A DNA stretch of 64,000 nucleotides from an uncultured Clostridium sp. Lineage in GTDB: Bacteria > Bacillota > Clostridia > TANB77 > CAG-508. The DNA lies in assembly GCA_900553685.1 (NCBI GenBank), contig USEI01000002.1, forward strand, positions 62,001 to 126,000. The letters are read 5' to 3'. The translations under genes and the position numbers were made by a program. This document shows, piece by piece, positions 26,720-34,855 of this stretch (position 1 is its first letter; each line of letters begins with the position of its first letter). Below the pieces are notes generated by a model. The model was given only the letters and a program-made list of their open reading frames with translations. It ran no database searches and was not told where the DNA came from.

Positions 26720-27592
26720 TCAAGTTTTATTTAATTTTATGAACTCTATAAAGTTAGTATTATCATATCTATCTGCGTTGTCTGAAATATCCATTATATA
26801 TGACAAACTCATATCACAAAATAAAGATATTATTAATTGTATTTTATTATTTACAGTTTGCATAAGCAAAAAATGTGAATTGTTAATTTCTTTTCCTAAA
26901 TTATTTATTATTTTTCCAAATTCACTTTCAGTCCATATATGATTTATAAAATTATATTTTTCAACTTTGTTATTATTAATTGCTTTTTGTATAATTTTTC
27001 TTATTTCAATTCCACATATATCATCATAATAAGTATCTCCTAATCTTAAATATGCATATTCATAGGCTATTTTAAGTATCGCTAATTCTATTTCATTAAA
27101 GTTAGCTTTAATATCATATGATATCGTGGGTTTGTAGGTTTTCATTTCAGCACTTTCTATCTTACTAATAATCTCATTTTTTTGATTAATATTTAAATTT
27201 TCTCTTTCATATACTTTTTCTATTATTTCTATAGCTTCTTGCTTACTAGATGCTTTAATATTATATATATTACCTATTTTTTCAACTTTTGGTATAATAG
27301 TTGGTTTAAAATTATTATCTAATCTTACCCTATTACCATATTCATCTATACCTTCCTTAAATGGAAATGGTATTTTTTTGTTTTTTCCTGCAACTTTATA
27401 ATTATTTCTAATTAACTCCATAAAAGAGCCTGTTGTAATATATTTATCTACCTTGCTTCCTAGTTTACTATTACATTCTGTACATACCTTATCAATTTTT
27501 AAACTTTTATTTCCTAATGCTTCTGGTATGATATGTTCTATATTAAATTCGCTTTCTTTTTTACTTTTTCCACAAATTATACATTTTTTCAT
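26720..27592 (-). CDS. HNH endonuclease-domain protein
   Basis: A 290-aa protein. The N-terminal zinc and HNH unit is clear: CIICGKSK, then EHIIPEALGN, then VCTECNSKLGSKVDKY (Cys pairs at about 4/7 and 36/39, His at about 18-19). The rest (about 70-290) is a mixed domain I cannot name; it may bring specificity. HNH proteins of this form are common in defence islands and mobile elements. The start at 27592 puts the Cys pair at the very N-terminus. The frame is open 22 codons further up, with no ribosome site. Low-GC like the host. Confidence 0.82.
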   Translation of the reverse strand: MKKCIICGKSKKESEFNIEHIIPEALGNKSLKIDKVCTECNSKLGSKVDKYITTGSFMELIRNNYKVAGKNKKIPFPFKEGIDEYGNRVRLDNNFKPTIIPKVEKIGNIYNIKASSKQEAIEIIEKVYERENLNINQKNEIISKIESAEMKTYKPTISYDIKANFNEIELAILKIAYEYAYLRLGDTYYDDICGIEIRKIIQKAINNNKVEKYNFINHIWTESEFGKIINNLGKEINNSHFLLMQTVNNKIQLIISLFCDMSLSYIMDISDNADRYDNTNFIEFIKLNKT

Positions 27593-27690
27593 AACACATC
27601 TAACTTTCAAATTACTATTTGTCCAATTGATTATATCAAAAAAGCAAAAGATTATCAATTAATTTTTTGCTCATATAATTTATTAGTATC

Positions 27691-27850
27691 TTATTTTAAG
27701 TCTTCTGCATTAGCATTATAAACAATTTCTTTAGCATCGATTTCAGACCGTTCTTCATTATTAGTCAAAGTTTTCCATTGTTCTTCTGTTCCACCATAAT
27801 ATATTTTTTCTACATTGTGAAAATAGTCATAAAATTGATATGAGTCTTGT
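27691..27850 (-). pseudogene. Fragment of a BspA-type leucine-rich-repeat protein
   Basis: The minus strand encodes KIYYGGTEEQWKTL followed by EIVYNAN. This is the hallmark tail of a BspA/LRR_5 surface repeat (YYGGTEEQWK, then a short strand). There is no start or signal peptide, and the frame runs into integrase sequence at about 27850, so it is a remnant left by rearrangement. It contains an in-frame CGG codon. Confidence 0.7.
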
Positions 27851-27856
27851 GTTGGT

Positions 27857-28357
27857 TTAAAAACAGATGCTGGAAACAGAGTTATTCCAATACCAGACAT
27901 AATTTATGATATTATAAAAGAACAAGAAAAGATATCAAGAAATACTATGGATAATCTATTGTTTGTGAATAAAAATAAATTAGTAACTCATACGTCTATG
28001 AATAGTCAATTACAAAGAAGACTTATAAATTTAGGAATATTTGAAAAAGGATTATCTACTCATAGTTTAAGACATACTTTTGCGACAAGATGTATTGAAA
28101 GTGGTATGCAAGCAATAGTTTTAAGTAAATTGCTCGGACATTCGGACGTTAGAGTAACATTAAATACTTATGTAAAAATATTCAATGAATATCAAGCAAA
28201 AGCCTCAAAAGAGGTTGAATTATATTATAAAAATCTTGATTTACTAAAAGAAGATATAAATAAGACTTATAATATGATTAGAGAAGATACTCAGCAAAAA
28301 ACTGCAAAAATAATTCAATTTCCTAAAAGAATTTCAAACGACTATTTGGAACGATAG
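27857..28357 (+). pseudogene. Truncated tyrosine integrase, catalytic C-terminus
   Basis: The plus strand encodes the C-terminal half of a phage/ICE-type tyrosine recombinase: LKTDAGNRVIPIPD (the beta-strand Lys region), HSLRHTFATRC (HxxR), LLGHSDVRV (second His) and NTYVKIF (nucleophile Tyr). The arm-binding and core-binding domains and the first catalytic Arg are missing. Reading frame sense stops upstream at about 27850, where an unrelated LRR fragment begins on the other strand. It cannot recombine alone, so the element is fixed unless helped in trans. A terminator hairpin follows. Confidence 0.9.
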
Positions 28358-28360
28358 TAT

Positions 28361-28398
28361 AAAACTGTCTCTTAAAATGTTTTAAGGGACAGTTTTTT
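28361..28398 (+). terminator. Terminator after the integrase remnant
   Basis: AAAACTGTCTCTTAAAA pairs with TTTTAAGGGACAGTTTT (one mismatch), followed by TTTTTT. Confidence 0.88.
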
Positions 28399-28504
28399 AA
28401 TAAAAAAAGCTTAATTACTTGAAAAAAATATAACAGTATGATATAGCTTAATAAAATAAAACAATAAAATGAGCTTTATATAAAAGATAGAAGGGAAAAG
28501 AACT

Positions 28505-29788
28505 ATGATAAAAATAACAAAATATATTTCTGCATATGAAGATAATGGCAAAGAAGTAATCGATGATATAGAAGCAATTATTGACGAATTTAAACAAAGA
28601 ATATCGATAAGAAGAAATGAGTTAGTTGAATTATTAATTACTTTAAATAGTGCCTATATCAGTGAATTAAAATTATTTGATGATACGGGTGTAAAAATAC
28701 TATTACAACATATAGAGGAAGTAGATAAAAATGACGAATACATTACTTTTTTATATGAGTTATTAGTAATTGGAACCCATATTAAAGAAGAAAATACTAT
28801 TGCAAATAAAGTTACTGTAAAATTTGATTTATTATCATCAGAAAAAATAATTATTCCAGAGAATAAAGTAATTAAAACAAAAATAGAAAATGATATTATT
28901 CTTGAAATTACAAATAATACAATTACACTTTATAAAGAAAATTTACAAGAAAAAGAAATAACAGAAATAGTACTTAAGAATATTTTTGAAATAATATCTA
29001 TATTACATGGTAGTTTCCCAAAAGTGAAATATTTTGAGTTCTTTCAAAATGATAATACTATTAAGGTATATGGTAAGCAAAATGGATATTTAAATACGTC
29101 AGAAGATAATATTATAATGAATAAAAAATTAATAGATTTGTCTGATATAAGTAATTTTAATACAGTATATGATTTATACAAGAATATGAAAGATGAAATT
29201 AGAGAACTTCCTTTGCAGGGTTTTTTCATTTCGCTAAGCGAAAATCAGTACTATATAAAATATAAACTATGTAATCTACTACAATCATTAGAAGGTTTTT
29301 GCTCAAAATATTACAATGATTGTATAGAAAAAGAAGAATTAAAGAAAAATAAAGCTATAACAAAAATACTAACAAATTTTTTAAAAAAATATCAGAAAAG
29401 AATCGAATGTTCCGACAAATTTAAAGAGAAAATATGTAGTTCTTTAGGATACACTGCTAAAACAATTAATTTAAGAGAATATTTGGAATACTTATTAAAA
29501 AATGATATATCAAAGATAATATTTGAAGATGAATTAAAGGCTACAGAAGAGAGTAAATATATACTTCCTATAAAAAGTTTTATTAAAATATCTGTTGATG
29601 AGAGAAATAGATTATCACATATGGACAACAAGAAAAATACTAAATATTTTACTAAATATCAAGCACGAATGGCATATGAAAAATATAAATTGTTATTTAG
29701 GTATATAGTAGCAGAAAAAATAGCAGTAGGTGTAAATAAAAATGTAATATCTAATCATATTCAACATTATAAAAACAAAATGATATAG
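28505..29788 (+). CDS. HEPN-motif protein, ApeA-like, probable defence gene
   Basis: A 427-aa cytoplasmic protein in the tRNA-Cys element. The C-terminal 150 residues are helical and carry DERNRLSH (about residue 370). This fits the R-x4-H active site of HEPN ribonucleases, preceded by a helix typical of ApeA-like proteins (YILPIKSFIKI). The N-terminal half is beta-rich (about 110-220, with HGSFPKVKYFEFF) and may be a sensing domain. ApeA and related HEPN proteins act in abortive defence against phages by cutting RNA. The match here is by motif and layout only. It has an AAGGG ribosome site, and a strong terminator follows. It is one of very few plus-strand genes. Confidence 0.6.
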   Translation: MIKITKYISAYEDNGKEVIDDIEAIIDEFKQRISIRRNELVELLITLNSAYISELKLFDDTGVKILLQHIEEVDKNDEYITFLYELLVIGTHIKEENTIANKVTVKFDLLSSEKIIIPENKVIKTKIENDIILEITNNTITLYKENLQEKEITEIVLKNIFEIISILHGSFPKVKYFEFFQNDNTIKVYGKQNGYLNTSEDNIIMNKKLIDLSDISNFNTVYDLYKNMKDEIRELPLQGFFISLSENQYYIKYKLCNLLQSLEGFCSKYYNDCIEKEELKKNKAITKILTNFLKKYQKRIECSDKFKEKICSSLGYTAKTINLREYLEYLLKNDISKIIFEDELKATEESKYILPIKSFIKISVDERNRLSHMDNKKNTKYFTKYQARMAYEKYKLLFRYIVAEKIAVGVNKNVISNHIQHYKNKMI

Positions 29789-29791
29789 TAG

Positions 29792-29826
29792 AAAAACTGC
29801 TTTCCCCAAACGGAAAGTAGTTTTTT
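29792..29826 (+). terminator. Terminator after the HEPN gene
   Basis: AAAACT-CTTTCC pairs with GGAAAG-AGTTTT around CCAAAC, followed by six T. The rest of 29827-30000 is the right end of the element and has no gene. Confidence 0.88.
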
Positions 29827-29865
29827 ATTGCAAGTATAAAAAAGTGCCTTCCACAAATGAACTTT

Positions 29866-29884
29866 GGAAGACACTTGGAAGACA
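29866..29884 (+). repeat. Tandem GGAAGACA pair near right end of element
   Basis: GGAAGACA occurs twice with an 11-base period, matching the pair at 26251-26268. A partly inverted copy (CCTTCC at 29848) lies just upstream. Possible integrase arm sites. Confidence 0.45.
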
Positions 29885-29999
29885 ATCTTTTGAATATTGA
29901 CAAAGTTTGAGAAAGTTTGAAAACGTTTGTAAGCATTGTCGCTCTAAATCATTTTTGTTTTTTCTCTTATCTTTGTAAAGAGTTAGGTCATAAAAATAA

Positions 30000-30050
30000 T
30001 AAAATCGAGAAGAACTTACTCTCACAATGGAAAACTAAGATTTTCTCGAT
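30000..30050 (-). terminator. Terminator downstream of tRNA-Cys
   Basis: ATCGAGAA pairs with TTCTCGAT across a 31-base loop that can pair further. On the minus strand it is followed by TTTTATTATTTTT. It was probably supplied by the element when it replaced the tRNA 3' end. Confidence 0.6.
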
Positions 30051-30057
30051 ACATAAC

Positions 30058-30131
30058 TGGAGGCGCCAATCGGATTCGAACCGATGATCAGAGTTTTGCA
30101 GACTCGTGCCTTACCACTTGGCTATGGCGCC
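30058..30131 (-). tRNA. tRNA-Cys (GCA)
   Basis: A 74-base tRNA with encoded CCA. Acceptor arms GGCGCCA and TGGCGCC pair perfectly. The anticodon loop CTGCAAA gives anticodon GCA (Cys). The T arm holds GGTTCGAATCC. It is the right attachment site of the integrated element: its last 23 bases recur at 26190-26212. Confidence 0.95.
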
Positions 30132-30151
30132 ATAATTTATAAACAAAAAAA

Positions 30152-30225
30152 TGGAGCAGGTAACGAGAGTCGAACTCGTGACCAATCCTTGGCAAGGATT
30201 TATTTTACCGCTAAACTATACCTGC
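30152..30225 (-). tRNA. tRNA-Gly (GCC)
   Basis: A 74-base tRNA with encoded CCA. Acceptor arms GCAGGTA and TACCTGC pair fully. The anticodon stem CCTTGCCAAGG gives anticodon GCC (Gly). The T arm is GAGTTCGACTC. It lies 20 bases upstream of tRNA-Cys in the same transcript. Confidence 0.95.
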
Positions 30226-30250
30226 ATAAAAAATATATAATTTTAAAATT

Positions 30251-30281
30251 GCTGAGTTTCTCTATCAGCCGAGCTAACCCC
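30251..30281 (-). pseudogene. 5' half of a tRNA (remnant)
   Basis: The minus strand reads GGGGTTAGCTCGGCTGATAG followed by AG, a typical tRNA 5' end with a D arm (TTAGCTC-loop-GAG). After a few bases the cloverleaf is lost, with no anticodon stem or T arm. It is probably a third tRNA of the cluster that has decayed. The remaining gap up to 30497 holds nothing I can name. Confidence 0.55.
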
Positions 30282-30497
30282 ATAAATTAAAGCATATCTA
30301 TAATAACAAAAAAACTATTAAAAGTCAAGGTTTAATTTTACTTTTTTAAGTATTTTACTTAAATCTATTTTAGATCTGTCGACTTTACAATAATATATTA
30401 TACTAATTTAATAAAAACCGTGACAATATATTATATTACTTTATTTATAAATTGTGCAAAATAATCTAATTAAATACATAAATTTGTAATCTAAAAT

Positions 30498-31235
30498 TTA
30501 TAGATTTTCAGCTATAATTCCTACTAAAATTCCAAGAATATTTCCTAAAGAAGCAAATCTACCTTTATAAATGCTTTTAGATTCTGGAATAAGCTCACAA
30601 GAAACAATATATAGCATAGCACCAGCAGCAAAAGCTAGAGATATTCCTATTAATATTGAGGAAATATTGCCTACTATTGCTCCAAAGAAAGCTCCAAGTC
30701 CAGTAGTTAGTCCTGAAAGAGTTGTTATTATTATAGATTTTAATTTAGAAGAACCACCATTTTTTAATGGTAATGCTATTGAAATTCCTTCTGGAACATC
30801 ATGTAAAGCTATTGCTATTGCAAGTTTAAAACCTAAAGAATTTGACGCTTCAAATCCAGCTCCAATAGCCAATCCTTCTGGAAAATTATGTACTGCTAAT
30901 CCAATAGCAATTATAATTCCTGTTTTTAATAAAGTGTTTGTTTTTAATTTTTTTTGATTTGAATAGATCTTATCTACTATATTATTACAGAAAATCATTG
31001 TAATAATTCCGATAAAAATTCCAATTATACATACAGAAACATTTGAAATGTTTAATGTTTCTGGTATTAAGTCAAAACAAATTACTGCAGTCATAAGTCC
31101 AGCTGCAAACTCTAAAATAAATCCTAAAGATTTGTTTGATTTTAAATTTATGAAGCTTCCTAATATACCTCCTAAAGTTGTACCTACCATTCCAAATATA
31201 AGACCATAAAAACTTATTACACCAATATTATTCAT
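30498..31235 (-). CDS. ZIP-family metal transporter (ZupT-like)
   Basis: A 245-aa membrane protein with eight predicted helices. The metal-site helices are IAIGLAVHNFPEGLAIG (about 112-128) and AIALHDVPEGISIAL (about 140-154), the two ZIP signatures with His, Asn, Glu and Asp. ZIP carriers bring Zn and sometimes Fe or Mn into the cytoplasm. The ATG at 31235 was chosen; a TTG one codon earlier is possible. Ribosome site GAGG. It is a single gene, with no Zur- or MntR-like box obvious upstream. Confidence 0.92.
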   Translation of the reverse strand: MNNIGVISFYGLIFGMVGTTLGGILGSFINLKSNKSLGFILEFAAGLMTAVICFDLIPETLNISNVSVCIIGIFIGIITMIFCNNIVDKIYSNQKKLKTNTLLKTGIIIAIGLAVHNFPEGLAIGAGFEASNSLGFKLAIAIALHDVPEGISIALPLKNGGSSKLKSIIITTLSGLTTGLGAFFGAIVGNISSILIGISLAFAAGAMLYIVSCELIPESKSIYKGRFASLGNILGILVGIIAENL

Positions 31236-31493
31236 CAATAAAGACCTCTTAAATTTAGTATATTAAAATATATTACAATAGCCTTAATTTATTACTAAAA
31301 AATTTAATTGCTTGGTCATTAAAATTTAATGTAATAACTCTTTTGGCTTTTTATATAAATCAAATATGAGTATAATTATTTTATATTTATATAAATATCT
31401 AATTTTATTTTGGTATCAAATTTTTAAAAATAACGTTTACATAATTTTTCTGTAGATTTTATAGAATAGTAAATATAAACAACCTTCATAATT

Positions 31494-31523
31494 ATAAAAA
31501 AATGCACATAAACTGTGCATTTT
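31494..31523 (-). terminator. Terminator after the 193-aa membrane protein
   Basis: AAAATGCACA pairs with TGTGCATTTT around a 5-base loop, followed on the minus strand by seven T. The gap 31236-31493 shows no gene. Confidence 0.9.
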
Positions 31524-31538
31524 GAATTTTTTATTATT

Positions 31539-32120
31539 CTAAAAATCATTATATTTTAATATCATTTTTCTTTGATATGGAATTAGAGACAAAAAAGATA
31601 TAGCAAAGCCTAATTCTAGTATAATCGTTGAAGTAGTAAGATTTTCCTTCGAATTATTAAAAGTAGAAAGCATCTCTTCTTTTAATTGATTCGTATGTTC
31701 TACAGAAAAAATCTCATTATATTTTAATACAGCATAATCAATAGATTTTGCTTGATATTGTAAATTCAAATTAAGTAATCCAAGAAATAAAATTATAGAT
31801 AAAAATATGCAAACTATAAAAAATATATTTATATACTTTATAATATTTTTATAATTATCTGGATTAGTCTTACATTTTTTAAAAACATCATAAGTACTAA
31901 GTCTACAAATAATATGGATAATAAAATAAATTATAATAACAGCCATTAATGGAAGAGTTATATATAAACCTCTCGCCGTAGATCCTGGTACATTCTTTAA
32001 AAAATAATTTCCAATAGCAATAATAAGTAAGCAAAGGAAATTTATAATTATTCCATAAGATACAAATCCTGTAATTATAGCTTTTACAGTCGTTCTTGCA
32101 CTAATTTCTTTTTTTTCCAT
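31539..32120 (-). CDS. Membrane protein, 193 aa, unknown
   Basis: Unrecognised. Four membrane helices are visible (about residues 17-40, 50-72, 93-115 and 162-182). An extracytoplasmic loop (about 116-160) contains DYAVLKYNEIFS, a phrase similar to one in the 279-aa anchored protein at 25008. The pattern of two N-terminal helices, a charged loop and two further helices does not identify a transporter. Ribosome site AGGAG. It is a single gene with its own terminator. Function unknown. Confidence 0.75.
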   Translation of the reverse strand: MEKKEISARTTVKAIITGFVSYGIIINFLCLLIIAIGNYFLKNVPGSTARGLYITLPLMAVIIIYFIIHIICRLSTYDVFKKCKTNPDNYKNIIKYINIFFIVCIFLSIILFLGLLNLNLQYQAKSIDYAVLKYNEIFSVEHTNQLKEEMLSTFNNSKENLTTSTIILELGFAISFLSLIPYQRKMILKYNDF

Positions 32121-32361
32121 ATTATTCTCCTTTGTACAATAAAATACTACAAAAAAATCATATCATAAACATAAAAAAAATACAATAATTATAATTTAAA
32201 TTATAATTATTATAAAATGATTTTGTGAAAAATAACAATAAATTGTATAAATATTTATACAAATAAAAAACTTTAATAAAAATAATTTTTATATTCTATT
32301 TTTAAATTATTGTAATAAATAAAAAAATATTATATAGTTAGTAAAAAAGAGGTATAAATAT

Positions 32362-32802
32362 ATGATTGAAATAAAAGAAGTAGATATAAAAGAAGCTATA
32401 AAAGTACATAAAAATATTAAAGAATTTAATGAAACTAAACCAGAGAAAGAGTATTTTGAAAATAGATATAGGGATAGAGAAAAATTAATAATAGTAGCAT
32501 ATTACAATAATGTACCAGCTGGATATATTATTGGGTATGATAAATTTCAAGATGGAAAAAACTTTTATTGCTGGATGGCAGGAGTAGATTCTAAATTTAG
32601 AAAACTTGGAATTTTAACAAAGATGATGCAATATCAAGAGAATTGGGCTAAACAAAAAGGATATAGTATTTTAAAAATAAAAACTAGAAATAATAGAAGA
32701 GAAATGTTAAGTTTTTTAGTAAAACATAATTTTAATTTTCTTAGTGTTGAAAAAAGAGATAATATTCAAGATAATAGAATTAATTTGCAAAAAGAAATTT
32801 AA
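32362..32802 (+). CDS. GNAT-family N-acetyltransferase
   Basis: A 146-aa enzyme. The acetyl-CoA site is seen in WMAGVDSKFRKLGILTKMM (motif A, with a slightly altered R/Q-x-x-G-x-G/A: RKLGI). The preceding strand is VPAGYIIGYD, and motif B is YSILKIKTRNNRREML. Substrate unknown; the family includes ribosomal-protein, antibiotic and small-molecule acetylation. GAGGT precedes the ATG by 8 bases. It is one of few plus-strand genes and converges on prfA through a shared terminator. Confidence 0.85.
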   Translation: MIEIKEVDIKEAIKVHKNIKEFNETKPEKEYFENRYRDREKLIIVAYYNNVPAGYIIGYDKFQDGKNFYCWMAGVDSKFRKLGILTKMMQYQENWAKQKGYSILKIKTRNNRREMLSFLVKHNFNFLSVEKRDNIQDNRINLQKEI

Positions 32803-32835
32803 TAATATACAAAAATATCTATAAAAGATAAAAAT

Positions 32836-32880
32836 AAAATACACCTATTTAGTATATACTCTACTATAGGTGTATTTTAT
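32836..32880. terminator. Bidirectional terminator between GNAT gene and prfA
   Basis: AAAATACACCTAT pairs with ATAGGTGTATTTT, with A/T runs at both ends, between two convergent genes. Confidence 0.9.
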
Positions 32881-32884
32881 TTTA

Positions 32885-33946
32885 TTATTCTTTATCTCCT
32901 TTTAATTTTTCTGCTCTATCTGTCGCAATCAAGTTATCTATCATTTCGTCCATATCTCCATTTAAGAAGTTTTCCATTTGGTAAATACTTAAACCAATTC
33001 TATGATCTGTAATTCTTCCTTGTGGATAGTTATAAGTTCTAATTTTTTCACTTCTATCCCCTGATCCAACTTGACTTCTTCTTTCACTTGCAACAGCTTT
33101 TTCTTGCTTTTCTCTTTCTATTTCATAGATTCTTGAACGAAGTAATTTCATTGCATATTCTCTATTTTGAAGTTGAGATCTTTCTGTTTGACATTCAGCA
33201 ACTATACCTGTTGGCTCATGTATTAATCTAACAGCTGATGAAGTTTTGTTAACATGTTGTCCTCCAGCACCAGATGCTCTAAACACTTCCATTTTTATAT
33301 CAGCAGGATTAATATCTACTTCTACATCTTCGACTTCTGGTAAAACTGCTACAGTTGCCGTTGATGTATGTATTCTACCACTACTTTCTGTATCTGGAAC
33401 TCTTTGTACTCTATGAACTCCACTTTCAAATTTAAATCTACTGTACGCTCCTTTTCCTTTTATCATAAATGAAATTTCTTTATATCCGCCAATTCCAGTT
33501 TCATTTTCATTCAATACTTGTATTTGAAAATGTTTTTTTTCAGCATACATAGAATACATTCTAAATAATACGCCTGCAAATAAAGCTGCTTCTTCTCCTC
33601 CTGCTCCTGCTCTTATCTCACAAATAACATTATTATCATCATTTGGATCTTTTGGAATCAATAGAATTTTTAGTTCTTCTTCTATTTTGGGCAATTTTTC
33701 CTTATCTTCTAACATTTCTGCTTCAGCAAGTTCTTTCATTTCTGGATCATTAAGCATTTCTTTCGCTTCTTCTAAATCTTGAGAAACTTTTTTGTATTCT
33801 CTATATTTCATAACAACTTCTTCTAAATCGCTATGTTCCTTCATTAATTTTTTCCATTCATTTTGTTTAGCAATTACATCTGGATCGCTTATCAATCCGT
33901 TTAGTTCCTCATATCTTTTTTCAACATCATCTAATCTTTGAAACAT
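32885..33946 (-). CDS. prfA: Peptide chain release factor 1
   Basis: A 353-aa class-I release factor that frees the peptide at UAA and UAG stop codons. The catalytic GGQ lies in [15 protein letters not shown] (about residue 230). The C-terminal basic domain reads [20 protein letters not shown], and the N-terminal helical domain is normal. Length fits RF1. The stop-reading motif region near residue 185 ([16 protein letters not shown]) is as in RF1. It is transcribed alone, converging on the GNAT gene. Confidence 0.95.
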   Translation of the reverse strand: MFQRLDDVEKRYEELNGLISDPDVIAKQNEWKKLMKEHSDLEEVVMKYREYKKVSQDLEEAKEMLNDPEMKELAEAEMLEDKEKLPKIEEELKILLIPKDPNDDNNVICEIRAGAGGEEAALFAGVLFRMYSMYAEKKHFQIQVLNENETGIGGYKEISFMIKGKGAYSRFKFESGVHRVQRVPDTESSGRIHTSTATVAVLPEVEDVEVDINPADIKMEVFRASGAGGQHVNKTSSAVRLIHEPTGIVAECQTERSQLQNREYAMKLLRSRIYEIEREKQEKAVASERRSQVGSGDRSEKIRTYNYPQGRITDHRIGLSIYQMENFLNGDMDEMIDNLIATDRAEKLKGDKE

Positions 33947-34138
33947 ATAAAATCTTCCTTTTCTTTAAATTGCTAAAATATTATATCATAGTTTAATTGA
34001 ATATACAAGACCAAAGAAATAGTTAATCATAAATAAAATTTTAATATACGCACTATTGTTAAAAATATTATATTATAAAACTCTAAATATTACACAAATA
34101 ATCTTATTCAAGATTCATAATATTATTATAAAATATAT

Positions 34139-34167
34139 TTGATTTATTATGTTAACTGTGTTATAAT
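34139..34167 (+). promoter_or_regulatory. Sigma-A-type promoter for the 151-aa cassette gene
   Basis: TTGATT (34139-34144), exactly 17 bases, then TATAAT (34162-34167). It is a near-consensus promoter. Confidence 0.75.
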
Positions 34168-34178
34168 ATTAAAGATAC

Positions 34179-34194
34179 TGCGAGATATTTCGCA
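34179..34194. promoter_or_regulatory. Palindrome just downstream of the promoter, possible operator
   Basis: TGCGAGATATTTCGCA is a 16-base near-perfect palindrome (one G/T mismatch) lying about 5-20 bases after the predicted transcription start. With no loop it is more like a protein-binding site than an RNA hairpin. Confidence 0.5.
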
Positions 34195-34228
34195 AAAACA
34201 ACCTTATTATCTTATAGGAGGAAAAGCA

Positions 34229-34684
34229 ATGAAAAGACAAACACAACTTCGGGTAAACATCTCACTTCCACGCAAAGAGGCGGATTACTTCATCGAAACG
34301 CTCTGCTTATCTAATATGATTAAAAGCATCGTAAACGATGAGCGTATCAAAGAGCGCTTCGACGAGCTTCTTCAGCTCGAAAGCTATCCGCTTCCAAAAA
34401 CAATGAGCTCTGTTGAAAAATCCAAGCAGAAGCCTATTTTTGATGGAGATTTTTCCAAATTTCAGAAGGCATATGAAGACTTTGTTATCAAATACGTGAT
34501 GGCTATGTTCTTCGAAAAGAGAGTTCACTCTCCTCTCAAGTCCGAATCTGATATTGCCAAACAGATTCGAAATTCTGAAGAGGAAATACTGGAGCGTACA
34601 ATCAGCATCGCATATGCTCAACTTCTGGAGGACATCTATCTCGATCAAATTCAGCGTGGATATCAGCCCTTTGTAGCACTGTAA
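34229..34684 (+). CDS. Unknown 151-aa protein in a GC-shifted cassette
   Basis: Unrecognised. The first 12 residues (MKRQTQLRVNIS) resemble a beta-strand start as in ribbon-helix-helix proteins. The rest is helical (EADYFIETLCLSNMIKSIV, DIAKQIRNSEEEILERTI), so a small DNA-binding or regulatory protein is possible but unproved. Composition is foreign: 26 of 60 bases in 34261-34320 are G or C, with CGC, CTC and GCG codons and one in-frame CGG (residue 8), unlike neighbours. AGGAGG precedes the ATG at 34229. It has its own promoter, palindrome and terminator, the same plan as the 417-aa gene at 9840. Confidence 0.8.
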   Translation: MKRQTQLRVNISLPRKEADYFIETLCLSNMIKSIVNDERIKERFDELLQLESYPLPKTMSSVEKSKQKPIFDGDFSKFQKAYEDFVIKYVMAMFFEKRVHSPLKSESDIAKQIRNSEEEILERTISIAYAQLLEDIYLDQIQRGYQPFVAL

Positions 34685-34707
34685 GTTCTTGGGGCCTGCT
34701 TTTCAAA

Positions 34708-34743
34708 AAGCCTGGTGGTGCATAATGCACTACCAGGCTTTCA
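34708..34743 (+). terminator. Strong 15-bp terminator after the 151-aa gene
   Basis: AAGCCTGGT and GTGCA pair with TGCAC and ACCAGGCTT around TAA (one G-U pair), followed by TTT. The stem is GC-rich, unlike host terminators. Confidence 0.88.
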
Positions 34744-34855
34744 CTTATAATTTATAGAATATGTTTTCTATTTAATTTTAATTCTTATTTACTTTTTTAT
34801 TTTATGGTTAATTTTTGTGTTTCACATTAATATTTTATGTGTTTTGTGTTTTATT

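Noticed and set aside
27691..27900. A real 69-aa gene on the minus strand
   Set aside because: The start side (27850-27900) overlaps integrase coding sequence, and the rest is an LRR tail without signal or ribosome site.
32885..33946. Release-factor frameshift of the prfB type
   Set aside because: The gene is RF1 with an unbroken frame; RF2 with its own +1 site is not in the window.
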